8,532 nt of DNA from Hyphomonadaceae bacterium (GTDB lineage: Bacteria > Pseudomonadota > Alphaproteobacteria > Caulobacterales > Hyphomonadaceae), in contig JAUYSA010000114.1 of the NCBI GenBank assembly GCA_030696545.1, positions 1-8,532 on the forward strand. The letters are read 5' to 3'. The position numbers were made by a program, and so were the translations under genes. The notes under the pieces were generated by a model. That model did not search any database and had not been told where the DNA came from. It was given only the letters and a program-made list of their open reading frames with translations. Shown here piece by piece: positions 1 through 7,535 of the stretch. Every line of letters starts with the position of its first letter. The first letter of the stretch is position 1.

Positions 1-1
1 G

Positions 2-1426
2 CCCGGCGCGTCCGAGGAAGAAGTCGTCAAACAGGTCGAGAAGTTCAGCGCCTTCACCGCCAATGGCGAGACCTACGAACAGCGCACAGCCGACGGACGC
101 ATCGTCCAGATCACCTATTGCCCAATGTCAGAGGGGCGAAAGGTTGCGATCTCAGTCGATGTGACGGAGCTCCGTCAGCGCGAGAAGGAACTCAAGAAGG
201 CGCAGGAAGCAGCCGTGGCGGCCTCCAACGCCAAGTCTGCATTCCTCGCCAACATGAGCCACGAGATCCGCACGCCGCTGAACGGCATCCTGGGGATGGC
301 GCAGGTACTGGAGATGGGCGGACTCAACGCGGAACAGCGCGACCAGGTGCAGACCATTCTCGACAGCGGGCGCAACCTGATGGCGCTGCTGAACGATGTG
401 CTGGACCTTTCCAAGATCGAAGCCGGCAAGATCGCGATTGTCTCGGCGGATACGGACCTTACGCATACGCTGCGCCGCCTGCACCGGCTCTGGAAGCCGA
501 AGGCTGAGGAGTCGGGGCTGGAGTTCTATCTCTCGCTGGACGCGGACCTGCCGCAGGTTCTGAATTTCGACGCGGTACGTGTGCGCCAGTGTGTTTCCAA
601 TCTGATTTCCAACGCCATCAAGTTCACGGCCAAGGGCCGGGTCGAGGTTTTCGTCACAGCGAAGCGCAGGCCGGATGGCCAGCATCTGGTGAAGATCCGC
701 GTCTCTGACACTGGCGTGGGCATGGATGAGGAAACGACGGGGAGGCTGTTCCGTCCGTTCACGCAGGCTGACGATTCCACCTCGCGCAAATATGGCGGTA
801 CCGGCCTTGGCCTTTCGATCACGCGCAGCCTTGCCGAGTTGATGGGCGGCGAAGCCACCGTCCGGTCGGAAATCGGACGCGGCTCCGAATTCACGTTCAC
901 CTTCCTCGCCGGCGAGGCTGCGCCACAGCATCGCGTCGTCAGCGAGGGCATGACGATGAACGAGGATGAATCCCGCTCGTCGCTGAAGAACCAGAACCTG
1001 CGCCTGCTGCTGGTCGACGATCATCCGATCAATCGCCAGGTGGCCTCGCTTTTTCTGCGCCCGTTCAACATGCGGATCGTGGAAGCAACCAACGGCAAGG
1101 AAGCGCTCGCCGCGCTGGATCGCGAGACGTTCGACATCGTCCTGCTGGACGTCCACATGCCGGTGATGGACGGCACGGAGACGATCCGCGCCATCCGCGC
1201 ATCGGGACAATCGTGGGCGAACCTGCCCGTGATCGCGCTCACCGCCGATGCGATGACCGGGGACAAGGAGCGCTATCTGGGCATGGGAATGGACGGGTAC
1301 ATGTCCAAGCCGATCGCCGAGCGTGACCTGATCACCGAGATCAGCCGCGTGCGCAGCCTCTCGCCGGAACAGCTGGCTCTGAACCGCCAGCTGAAGATGG
1401 CGGACGAGGCCGAACTGGCCGCTTGA
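2..1426 (+). CDS. Hybrid sensor histidine kinase/response regulator (5' end outside window)
   Basis: The reading frame is open from the left edge, so the true start lies upstream; the ATG at 125 sits inside the PAS domain and is not the start. The first ~55 visible residues look like the end of a PAS domain (GETYEQRTADGRIV, then the DVTELRQREKEL linker). Numbering from the Met at 125, a HisKA domain follows with the phospho-accepting His46 in MSHEIRTPLNG. The HATPase_c domain has N-box Asn159/Asn163, G1 box DTGVGMD at 195-201, F box near 209 and G2 box GGTGLGL at 224-230. The C-terminal receiver domain (about 292-410) has acidic Asp298/Asp299, phospho-acceptor Asp342, Thr373 and Lys395, so all key residues are present. 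The protein should autophosphorylate and pass phosphate His to Asp. No HPt domain follows, so a separate phosphotransfer protein is probably needed. The signal sensed is unknown because the N-terminus is missing. Confidence 0.95.
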   Translation, partial: PGASEEEVVKQVEKFSAFTANGETYEQRTADGRIVQITYCPMSEGRKVAISVDVTELRQREKELKKAQEAAVAASNAKSAFLANMSHEIRTPLNGILGMAQVLEMGGLNAEQRDQVQTILDSGRNLMALLNDVLDLSKIEAGKIAIVSADTDLTHTLRRLHRLWKPKAEESGLEFYLSLDADLPQVLNFDAVRVRQCVSNLISNAIKFTAKGRVEVFVTAKRRPDGQHLVKIRVSDTGVGMDEETTGRLFRPFTQADDSTSRKYGGTGLGLSITRSLAELMGGEATVRSEIGRGSEFTFTFLAGEAAPQHRVVSEGMTMNEDESRSSLKNQNLRLLLVDDHPINRQVASLFLRPFNMRIVEATNGKEALAALDRETFDIVLLDVHMPVMDGTETIRAIRASGQSWANLPVIALTADAMTGDKERYLGMGMDGYMSKPIAERDLITEISRVRSLSPEQLALNRQLKMADEAELAA

Positions 1427-1557
1427 GGCCAATTTTTAGCAGGATCAGTCGACCCTGCTCACAGGCATAGCGTGTTCGTGAGACGGGCAACTGAAGAAAT
1501 CGCTGGCGCTTTACGCGCCCGTAAGCTCATTTCCCTCCACACCGCGAATGCGGGATT

Positions 1558-1567
1558 AGGGAGAGGA
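1558..1567 (+). promoter_or_regulatory. Ribosome binding site that sets the start at 1574
   Basis: The purine-rich AGGGAGAGGA lies six bases before the ATG at 1574. It favours this start over the in-frame GTG at 1472, which would place about 34 unlikely residues before an otherwise perfect signal peptide. Confidence 0.7.
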
Positions 1568-1573
1568 CCACCC

Positions 1574-2086
1574 ATGAAAATTATCTCGACACTGGCGGCC
1601 TGCGCAGTCGGCGCCGCCGCGATAACCGGCGCTGCCTGGGCTCAGAAAGCCCCCGAATATGTCTCCATCCCGATGGAGATCACGGTCAACAAGCCCGCCG
1701 CTGAAGTCTGGGCCAAGATCGGCGGCTGGTGCGATATCTCGAACTGGATTTCTCCGGCAGGCGGCGTGCCGTGCGAAGTGACCTCCGGCAACGGCCAGAT
1801 CGGTTCAGTGCGCGTGATCGCCAAGCGCGTGACCGAAGTGCTGACCGCCAAGACCGAGCTGAGCTATGGCTACACGCAGCCAGCCGTCGAGGGGAAATTC
1901 TATAATCTCTATCACGGCTTCCTCGAAGCCCGCCCGGTCGACGCCAAATCGTCGAAGCTGATCTACACGCTGATGCTCGACGTGTCGGACAAGGCTGACC
2001 AAGCCGCGAAAGACGCGGACGTTGCCGGACGTCGCAAGACGTTCGAAGGCGCGCTCGCCACGATGAAGAAGCTCGCTGAGGGCTGA
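1574..2086 (+). CDS. Exported SRPBCC (START-like, polyketide cyclase-type) protein
   Basis: A 170-residue protein. Residues 1-23 form a classic Sec signal peptide (basic MKI, hydrophobic core, cleavage after AWA before Gln24), so the mature protein of about 147 residues is periplasmic. The rest fits the helix-grip SRPBCC fold of the Polyketide_cyc2 type. It opens with a strand and the PAAEVWAKIGGWCDISNW helix-loop, followed by Cys67, a G-G-R-like turn near GQIGSVRVI, a YGY strand, and a closing helix at about 142-168 (TFEGALATMKKL). Such folds bind hydrophobic ligands in a cavity. Cys53 and Cys67 are the only mature cysteines apparent and could form a disulfide. The closest functional parallel I can name is the periplasmic MxaD type, but nothing here points to methanol oxidation. 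The ligand is unknown. The gene stands alone: 147 bp after the kinase and ended by its own terminator. Confidence 0.85.
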   Translation: MKIISTLAACAVGAAAITGAAWAQKAPEYVSIPMEITVNKPAAEVWAKIGGWCDISNWISPAGGVPCEVTSGNGQIGSVRVIAKRVTEVLTAKTELSYGYTQPAVEGKFYNLYHGFLEARPVDAKSSKLIYTLMLDVSDKADQAAKDADVAGRRKTFEGALATMKKLAEG

Positions 2087-2111
2087 TAGTCAGCTCAGGC
2101 AAAATGCTGTG

Positions 2112-2146
2112 CGGCCCGCTCGGATCGAGCGGGCCGTTTGCTTTTG
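2112..2146 (+). terminator. Rho-independent terminator between convergent genes
   Basis: A perfect 11-bp G/C-rich stem (CGGCCCGCTCG at 2112-2122 with CGAGCGGGCCG at 2126-2136) closes a 3-base GAT loop and is followed by TTTGCTTTT. It lies 25 bases after the START-like gene and ends that transcript. On the other strand the stem is followed only by CACAGCATTTT, so it may stop the convergent AsmA-like transcript less efficiently. Confidence 0.85.
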
Positions 2147-2149
2147 TGG

Positions 2150-5100
2150 TCAGCGGTTGCCGCCCTGCGAAACCGAAGGCTCTGTCGCGACGGGCGGTGG
2201 AACGGCTGGGTTCTCGAAGATCTGGCGCAGCACTCCGGGAGTAAGCACGGCGATCGGGTTGATCGTGATGCGCGCGCGCGCGAACGTTCCCCGCACAGAA
2301 TAGGTCGGCGCGAACATCCCCTCGCCCTGCCGCGAGACGAACAGGTCGCCGATGATGGGGAGCACACCCAGAACCGAGTTGGCGCCGACGAAGGACGGGG
2401 CCAGCACGCCATCCAGCGCAAGCTCGCTGCTTTCGGGCGCAATCCAGCCGCGCGCCGTGAGACCCATCGCCGGGCCGGTTGCGCGCATGCCCGGAAGATC
2501 AATACGGCCGCCAACAAATCTCACGGGGGCGTTGACCTCGCTGAACATCACGCCATCGCCCGACAGCACGTCGGCAAGACCCTGCAGCGACGCAAGCGAG
2601 AAGAGCTGGGCGACGAGGGGCGCATCCTTGAGGCGCACGTCGGTCATCGTGACCAGCGCCTGGCCATCGGCGCCCTTGAACTTGCCATCGAAAGTCAGCT
2701 TTCCGCCGATCAGATAGTCGGCGTTCAACAGCACGCGGGCGCCAAATCCGGCGTCGTCCATGCGTGCGGAAATATTGCGAACACCATCGACGGTGTTGAT
2801 CGCGACGTTCAGGTTCTTGCCGCGCGCGATGAGGCCGGTGATCGTACCCGTGCGCGGCCCTTCGCCATCAATTGCGAATGCCACCTTGGCATTGCCGATC
2901 TCTGCGTTCTCGCGAACCCGGAGACGGTCTGCATTCAGCTGAAGGTCGAACACCGGGCCTGGGTCGACGGGACCACCGACGGAGTCTTCTGTCTGCGCGC
3001 CCGCGCCGCTCGACATATTCAGCATCGAATCCATCCACGGACTCGCATCGAAGAACGGGCCGTTGAGCCACACGCGATAGCCGCCATCCTGCTTGCGGTT
3101 GACCATGCCGCGCAGATCCACACGGTCGCGTGAGAACAGACGCTCGATATCGATCGTCTGGAAAACGCCGGCATTGTCCATGCGGCCTTCGCCGATCAGT
3201 TCGAGGCCGTCAGCGCGGATGTCGCCAGTCAGGATAGCGCCTTCATTGCCCTTGCCATAGCGGAACGTGCCCTCGGCTGGCGCATCGTATTTCTTGCTCC
3301 ACCCGAACTCCTCGATATCGAGCTGGGAGTGTGTGAGATCGACCTTGGCAGTGATGGCGGTGAAGTTGCGGCCGCCGGGACCGGACGCGGTAAGCTCAAC
3401 AGCAGCCTCGCCCTGCATGAAATTACGCGCGGCAAGGCCAAAGGCGTTGAGCAGGTCGGGGGTCGCGCGCGCCTTGGCTGTCAGAACTGTTTCCGCCTCG
3501 CTCGCACCGATTTCCGTGCGTTCCCTCCATTGGAAGCTGACGGGGGCGGGACCGAAATCGCCGCTGCCAGACATGGTCATGCCGTTCTGGTCGAGCTGGA
3601 AATTCACGTTCGCATTGGCGAGGTCGAAATCGCCGACGAGGTCTGGCGCAGAGGCGGATACGAAGCCGCCGGTGACGGAGAACAGCTCCTCCTCGGGGCG
3701 CACATCATCGCGCATCGGATGCTGAACGTGAACATCGACGCTGCCCGTGCCCGTCATCTGGTCGATCATCAGCCCATAGCGCGAACCAACTTGCAGGTTG
3801 CTGCGATCGAGCACGCGCATCATGTCGGGAAGCCCGCCGCGGCCGGAGACTTTCACGTCCATCATCGCGCCGCCCGGCGAGAAGCGAGGGAGGACGACCC
3901 TGCCTTCATCGACCTGCCATTTGTCGAGCATTCCGGCGGACACATCGACGACCAGACTGTTGCCCTTGAGATGACCGACGCCGGATATGCCGGTCACGGG
4001 CGGGAAGTCGTCAAGGAAGATCACGCTTGCATTCTCGACGGTGAATTCGAGCGCGAGATTTTCGTCGGGCAAGAACCCCTTTGAATTGGCGCCGGGCGGC
4101 CAATCGACATTGAAGACAGCCTTCGTCGTCTTTCCCGCAGGTATGCGATCGCGTACCCACAGCCGCGCGCTGGCGCCGAGATCGACAGGCCAGAACGCCA
4201 CGACCTGCTGGGGCGTGATATCTCCCGTGCCGACAGCGCTGACTTTTACACCGAGTTGCTGCGCATCACCCTGCCCTTCGAGCCAGAGTTCGCCTGAGGC
4301 GGCTGCGTTCAAGCCGCCTGTGACGGCCTTGAGGCTGGTGATTGTCATGCGGCGGGCATCTGGCGAGATGCTGGCCTCGACCTCAGCCGACGTGAATTCC
4401 CACGGTGCCTCGAAGACCGGCGTGAAGCCAAGCGTGAAGCCTGTGCCGGAAAGCTTGAACGGGGTCGGGCTCGTGGTGTCGCCGCTCATGATAGCGGTTG
4501 CGTCCATCGAGCCGGTGAACTCGCCAGCGAGCCGATCGGAATCGATCTTGAGATTTTCGAGCGTGATCTGCTTGGTGGCAGGATCATAAGCCGCGTCGAA
4601 GGAGAGGTCGCGAACGTTGATCGTCTGATCGACGAAGTGACCACTTCCGGTGACGCCGGCGAGGGACAGCTTCGTGCTCTGCAGGCCGCCCTTTTCCGTC
4701 GCCGCGATGGAGAAGGTGGCGCTGGCGGGCTTGCCGGACGAAAAGCCATCGCCCGTGTATCCGAACATGCGGGCGATCGACATCGGGTCGACGCCCTGCA
4801 GGGTCAGCTTACCCGCGGCGCGGGTTACGTCTCCGTCCGACACAATGTTGATGCGGATGGCGTTCGGTTCGCCGACGAGCGCATCGGCAAGAGTCGCATC
4901 GAGATTGATCGCGACGCCTTCCTTCTTTGCGCTCCAGCTGCCCGCGACCGGATTGGCGCTCCACTTCGTGCCGGCCTTCTGGTCGTCGATGTCGAGGCGA
5001 AAATTGGCGAGTTCGACCTGCTCGAAATCCCCAGCAGAGATAAGCGCCCGCACAGGCGTCGCCAGTGTCGTCCAGTTGAGGTCGCGGATTGGGTCGAAGG

Positions 5101-5548
5101 GCTTGTCGCTGGCGTCAGGCTCGCGGGCGAGCACCATGTCGGCGAGCGTCCACACGCCTTCTTTGGAGCGCACGACCGAGGCCGTTCCGTTCTCGAGACG
5201 AAGCTGGCGCGTCTTGAACTTCCACCCGACCAGCGATCCGGCATCAAGCGCGATCATTGCCCGCTCTGCGCGGAAGGCGACGTTGTTCGCCTTGTCCATC
5301 GCCGTAAACCCCCTGGCCACGGCTTCCACCCGGCCGCGATCACGGACCCATTCGAGGACGAGGTTCTCGATCTTCACGGGCTGGCCGCCGCGCGCGTCGG
5401 TCAGAGACCGCTCGACCTGCGGGCGGATCATTTCGAGGTCGATAGGTCCCTGCGACAGCCTCCAGGCGAGAAAGCCGGCTGCCGCCAGAATCGCGAAGAC
5501 AAGGAACGCGAAGATCTCGATGATGAGGAGCTTTGGGGAAATCCTCAA
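2150..5548 (-). CDS. AsmA/YhdP-like inner-membrane-anchored envelope protein
   Basis: A protein of 1132 residues. One N-terminal membrane helix (about residues 8-29) follows a short basic MRISPK, so the remaining ~1100 residues should lie in the periplasm. This body is rich in alternating beta strands, as in the DUF3971/YhdP group. It ends in an AsmA-like C-terminal domain, with the signature VLPIIGDLF...MFAPTYSVRGTF...ITINPIAVLTPGVLRQIF at about 1062-1111. E. coli YhdP, about 1270 residues, is of similar build. With TamB and YdbH it forms long beta-groove bridges that carry phospholipids to the outer membrane. Transport of phospholipids is the family role and is inferred here. I found no cysteine in the whole protein, which is unusual for this length but fits periplasmic exposure. 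The gene is transcribed alone, divergent from the peroxiredoxin and convergent with the START-like gene. Several long frames on the opposite strand are codon-bias shadows. Confidence 0.9.
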   Translation of the reverse strand: MRISPKLLIIEIFAFLVFAILAAAGFLAWRLSQGPIDLEMIRPQVERSLTDARGGQPVKIENLVLEWVRDRGRVEAVARGFTAMDKANNVAFRAERAMIALDAGSLVGWKFKTRQLRLENGTASVVRSKEGVWTLADMVLAREPDASDKPFDPIRDLNWTTLATPVRALISAGDFEQVELANFRLDIDDQKAGTKWSANPVAGSWSAKKEGVAINLDATLADALVGEPNAIRINIVSDGDVTRAAGKLTLQGVDPMSIARMFGYTGDGFSSGKPASATFSIAATEKGGLQSTKLSLAGVTGSGHFVDQTINVRDLSFDAAYDPATKQITLENLKIDSDRLAGEFTGSMDATAIMSGDTTSPTPFKLSGTGFTLGFTPVFEAPWEFTSAEVEASISPDARRMTITSLKAVTGGLNAAASGELWLEGQGDAQQLGVKVSAVGTGDITPQQVVAFWPVDLGASARLWVRDRIPAGKTTKAVFNVDWPPGANSKGFLPDENLALEFTVENASVIFLDDFPPVTGISGVGHLKGNSLVVDVSAGMLDKWQVDEGRVVLPRFSPGGAMMDVKVSGRGGLPDMMRVLDRSNLQVGSRYGLMIDQMTGTGSVDVHVQHPMRDDVRPEEELFSVTGGFVSASAPDLVGDFDLANANVNFQLDQNGMTMSGSGDFGPAPVSFQWRERTEIGASEAETVLTAKARATPDLLNAFGLAARNFMQGEAAVELTASGPGGRNFTAITAKVDLTHSQLDIEEFGWSKKYDAPAEGTFRYGKGNEGAILTGDIRADGLELIGEGRMDNAGVFQTIDIERLFSRDRVDLRGMVNRKQDGGYRVWLNGPFFDASPWMDSMLNMSSGAGAQTEDSVGGPVDPGPVFDLQLNADRLRVRENAEIGNAKVAFAIDGEGPRTGTITGLIARGKNLNVAINTVDGVRNISARMDDAGFGARVLLNADYLIGGKLTFDGKFKGADGQALVTMTDVRLKDAPLVAQLFSLASLQGLADVLSGDGVMFSEVNAPVRFVGGRIDLPGMRATGPAMGLTARGWIAPESSELALDGVLAPSFVGANSVLGVLPIIGDLFVSRQGEGMFAPTYSVRGTFARARITINPIAVLTPGVLRQIFENPAVPPPVATEPSVSQGGNR

Positions 5549-5561
5549 AGCGCGACTCCCT
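5546..5561 (-). promoter_or_regulatory. Shine-Dalgarno site and TTG start codon of the AsmA/YhdP-like gene
   Basis: Read on the - strand, AGGGAG (5561-5556) lies seven bases before TTG (5548-5546). Upstream in frame I find no ATG or GTG before the stop at 5599-5597. The next internal Met comes at about residue 40, after the membrane helix. TTG is therefore the best supported start and may keep translation modest. Confidence 0.65.
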
Positions 5562-5655
5562 GCTTCCAGCCCCGCGAAAACCGCAGCTTCACTGACTCAG
5601 CTGAAAGACGGTACACTTCGGACACTCTGAACAACCACAACATTACGGACTGATT

Positions 5656-6129
5656 GTGACACAGCCTCTCAAGCCCGGCGACCGGGCGCCCGCATTTCAG
5701 CTGCCGACCACAAAGGGGCGGCCGGCCAGTCTTTCCGGCTATGCCGGGAAGCATCTGATCCTTTTCTTCTACCCCAAGGACGATACCGACGCCTGCACCC
5801 GCGAAGCGGTCGCGTTCAGCGAGGCGCAGCCGAAACTGATGCGAAAAGGGGCAGCATTGCTGGGCATTTCGCGCGACAGCCTGGCCGACCACAAGGCATT
5901 CACGGCCAAGTACAAGCTCAAGGTGCGACTGGGCTCTGACGAGGATGGGACGGTCTGCAACGCCTATGGCGTCTGGCAGGAGAAGCAGCTCTACGGAAAC
6001 CGATTCATGGGCATCGTTCGCTCCACTTTCCTGATCGGACCGGACGGCCTGATTCGACAGGTGTGGCGAAACGTCCGCGTTCCGGGTCATGCCGAGCGCG
6101 TGGAAGGCGAGCTGGAAGCTTCCCGTTAA
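5656..6129 (+). CDS. bcp: Bcp-type thiol peroxidase (peroxiredoxin)
   Basis: A 157-residue protein, the usual length for Bcp/PrxQ enzymes, which reduce hydrogen and organic peroxides in the cytoplasm with electrons from thioredoxin. The thioredoxin fold opens with LKPGDRAPAFQL. The active site YPKDDTDACT holds Pro40, Thr44 and the peroxidatic Cys47 in the PxxxTxxC pattern, and Arg122 in the RSTFLIGPDG strand completes it. The usual Bcp resolving cysteine five residues after the peroxidatic one is replaced by Val52. The only other cysteine is Cys101 in TVCNAYGVW, so the enzyme is either 1-Cys or uses an unusual partner. The start is GTG at 5656: no ATG lies upstream in frame, and a weak GGA precedes it by six bases. 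The gene diverges from the AsmA/YhdP-like gene across 107 bp. I saw no convincing OxyR site there. Confidence 0.92.
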   Translation: MTQPLKPGDRAPAFQLPTTKGRPASLSGYAGKHLILFFYPKDDTDACTREAVAFSEAQPKLMRKGAALLGISRDSLADHKAFTAKYKLKVRLGSDEDGTVCNAYGVWQEKQLYGNRFMGIVRSTFLIGPDGLIRQVWRNVRVPGHAERVEGELEASR

Positions 6130-6311
6130 CCAAATCAGCGGCGTTTTGTGTAGATTCACGCCTGCTTAAACTCACGCTGCAAACGTAGGCGAAAAAGCTG
6201 TTCGTAGGGGTTCGCGTGCGCGAATTTCTGAGTTATCCCTTTTATCGTCGGGCGACATCCAGCGGGGCAACGCGGGGCTTGGCGCGTAGAGAAATTGATC
6301 GGGCAGTGTAA
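6130..6311 (+). promoter_or_regulatory. Leader and likely promoter region of the peptidase-bactofilin unit
   Basis: This 182-bp gap should carry the promoter of the downstream pair. Visible elements are weak. There is a TTAACC half-site at 6126-6131, resembling a CtrA half-box but without a partner. A GATTC at 6153-6157 fits the GANTC site of the CcrM methylase. A possible -35/-10 pair is TTGTGT at 6146-6151 and TAAACT at 6167-6172, with a short 15-base spacer. A small hairpin TTCGC-GTGC-GCGAA at 6211-6224 is followed by TTT and might end the peroxidase transcript. None of these is decisive. Confidence 0.3.
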
Positions 6312-7535
6312 ATGGCGGTCAAGCACCTGAAATCGAAGACGAAAGCATTCTTCGAGAAGGCCTTTCCCGAAAGACAGATCTATCACCGCAGCGGCGGCTC
6401 CGTGCGGTACGTTTCGATCTCGCCGTGGCGTCAGGCAATGATGGCTGGCGGCGCGACCTTGATCGTCGGCTGGTGCCTGTTTGCAACGGTTGCCGTTCTC
6501 CTCCGCGGGCCAAGCATTGATATCCAGGGCGGGTCTTCCGACCGGAAGACGGCCCGTCTCGAGCGCGAACTGCGTCAGGCGAAGTCGGCTGAGCAGACTG
6601 CCCTCACCCTGCTTGAGACCAGGACCACAGATTTCAACACGGCGCTGAACGAGGCCGAGGATCGCCACGCCACGCTGAAGCGCCTGCTCGCCAGCTTGCA
6701 GGGGCAGGATTCGGCGTCGGCTATCGCGCTGAGCGGACAGAACGCTTCGCTGCTGATCGATTCGACGATTGAGGAAGGCGACCCGCGCCAGAGCCGGCCA
6801 GAGGGAGCGGAAGCAGCCGCCAACGATACCTCCAGCTTTCGCGCCCGCACCGACGGACTGATCACTGAACAGGCGATGTTCCTCGACGCGTTCGAGGACG
6901 AAGCCGTCCGCCGCTCGGAAAGCGCGCGCGGCATTATCCGGCTGACCGGCGTTTCGGCTGCCCGCGTGCTGGACCAGCAAGGCGTTGGCGGACCGCTGGT
7001 GGAAGTTAACCTGACGAGCTCCTCCTCTGCGGCGGCCGCTCTTGAGGCTGACCCGTTCAAGCGGCGGATCTTCGAGGTCGAAGCCCGCCTGCAGGAAGCC
7101 CAGCTATACGAGAACGCGATCCACGCCCTGCCCCTTGGCTCGCCGGTGGACGTCGACTTCCGCGAAACGTCTGCCTTCGGCTATCGCTCGGACCCGTTCA
7201 ACCGGAAGACTGCGTTCCATGAGGGCGCCGATCTTGCAGCGTATTACGGTGCGCCGATCATTACGACGGCGCCGGGGACGGTCACATTCGCGGGCGTAAA
7301 AGGCGGCTATGGCCGGGTGGTCGAAGTTGACCATGGCGGCGGCTTCCGCACCCGTTACGGGCACCTGAATTCGATTACGGTGAAGGCCGGCGCGCAGATC
7401 GCGATCGGTCAGAAGATTGGCACTATGGGGTCCACTGGAAGAAGCACGGGACCTCACCTGCATTACGAGATATACTTTCGCGGCAAGTCATACGATCCGA
7501 TCAAATTCCTAAGGGCGGGCAAGCATGTTCACTAA
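6312..7535 (+). CDS. lmdC: LmdC-like M23 (LytM) peptidoglycan endopeptidase, membrane-anchored
   Basis: A 407-residue protein. It starts with a basic cytoplasmic tail of ~41 residues, then one membrane helix (about 42-64), then a charged coiled-coil stretch (about 78-130), a low-complexity linker, and a C-terminal LytM/M23 domain (about 275-400). All zinc and catalytic residues of an active enzyme are visible: His303 and Asp307 (HEGAD), His351 (RYGHL), and His382/His384 (GPHLHYE). It should therefore cut peptide cross-links in peptidoglycan from the periplasmic side. A TAA directly precedes the ATG, so the start cannot lie further upstream; the ribosome site is weak. The stop overlaps the bactofilin start by 11 bases, implying translational coupling. 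This matches the LmdC-BacA pair of Hyphomonas neptunium, where a bactofilin scaffold works with this hydrolase in cell shaping. The cytoplasmic tail is the natural contact site. The symbol is assigned by this resemblance. Confidence 0.93.
   Translation: MAVKHLKSKTKAFFEKAFPERQIYHRSGGSVRYVSISPWRQAMMAGGATLIVGWCLFATVAVLLRGPSIDIQGGSSDRKTARLERELRQAKSAEQTALTLLETRTTDFNTALNEAEDRHATLKRLLASLQGQDSASAIALSGQNASLLIDSTIEEGDPRQSRPEGAEAAANDTSSFRARTDGLITEQAMFLDAFEDEAVRRSESARGIIRLTGVSAARVLDQQGVGGPLVEVNLTSSSSAAAALEADPFKRRIFEVEARLQEAQLYENAIHALPLGSPVDVDFRETSAFGYRSDPFNRKTAFHEGADLAAYYGAPIITTAPGTVTFAGVKGGYGRVVEVDHGGGFRTRYGHLNSITVKAGAQIAIGQKIGTMGSTGRSTGPHLHYEIYFRGKSYDPIKFLRAGKHVH

Noticed and set aside
152..1432. 426-codon open frame on the - strand opposite the histidine kinase
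   Set aside because: The + strand shows complete kinase motifs; the antisense product is an Arg/His/Gln-rich shadow without domain features.
1438..1459. Hairpin AGCAGG/CCTGCT after the kinase as a terminator
   Set aside because: The stem is only 6 bp with a 10-base loop, and the T run lies before rather than after it, so it does not fit a terminator on either strand.
1472..1573. Upstream GTG start for the START-like protein
   Set aside because: It would bury the signal peptide behind ~34 residues, and the strong ribosome site lies just before the ATG at 1574.
4637..5653. Long + strand open frames (338, 326 and 331 codons) opposite the AsmA/YhdP-like gene
   Set aside because: They mirror a gene with strong G/C third-position bias, have odd Arg/Ala/His-rich composition, no recognisable domain and no good ribosome site.
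5549..5655. OxyR-type site or clear promoters between the divergent AsmA/YhdP-like and peroxidase genes
   Set aside because: No convincing -35/-10 pair or palindromic operator could be seen in these 107 bases.
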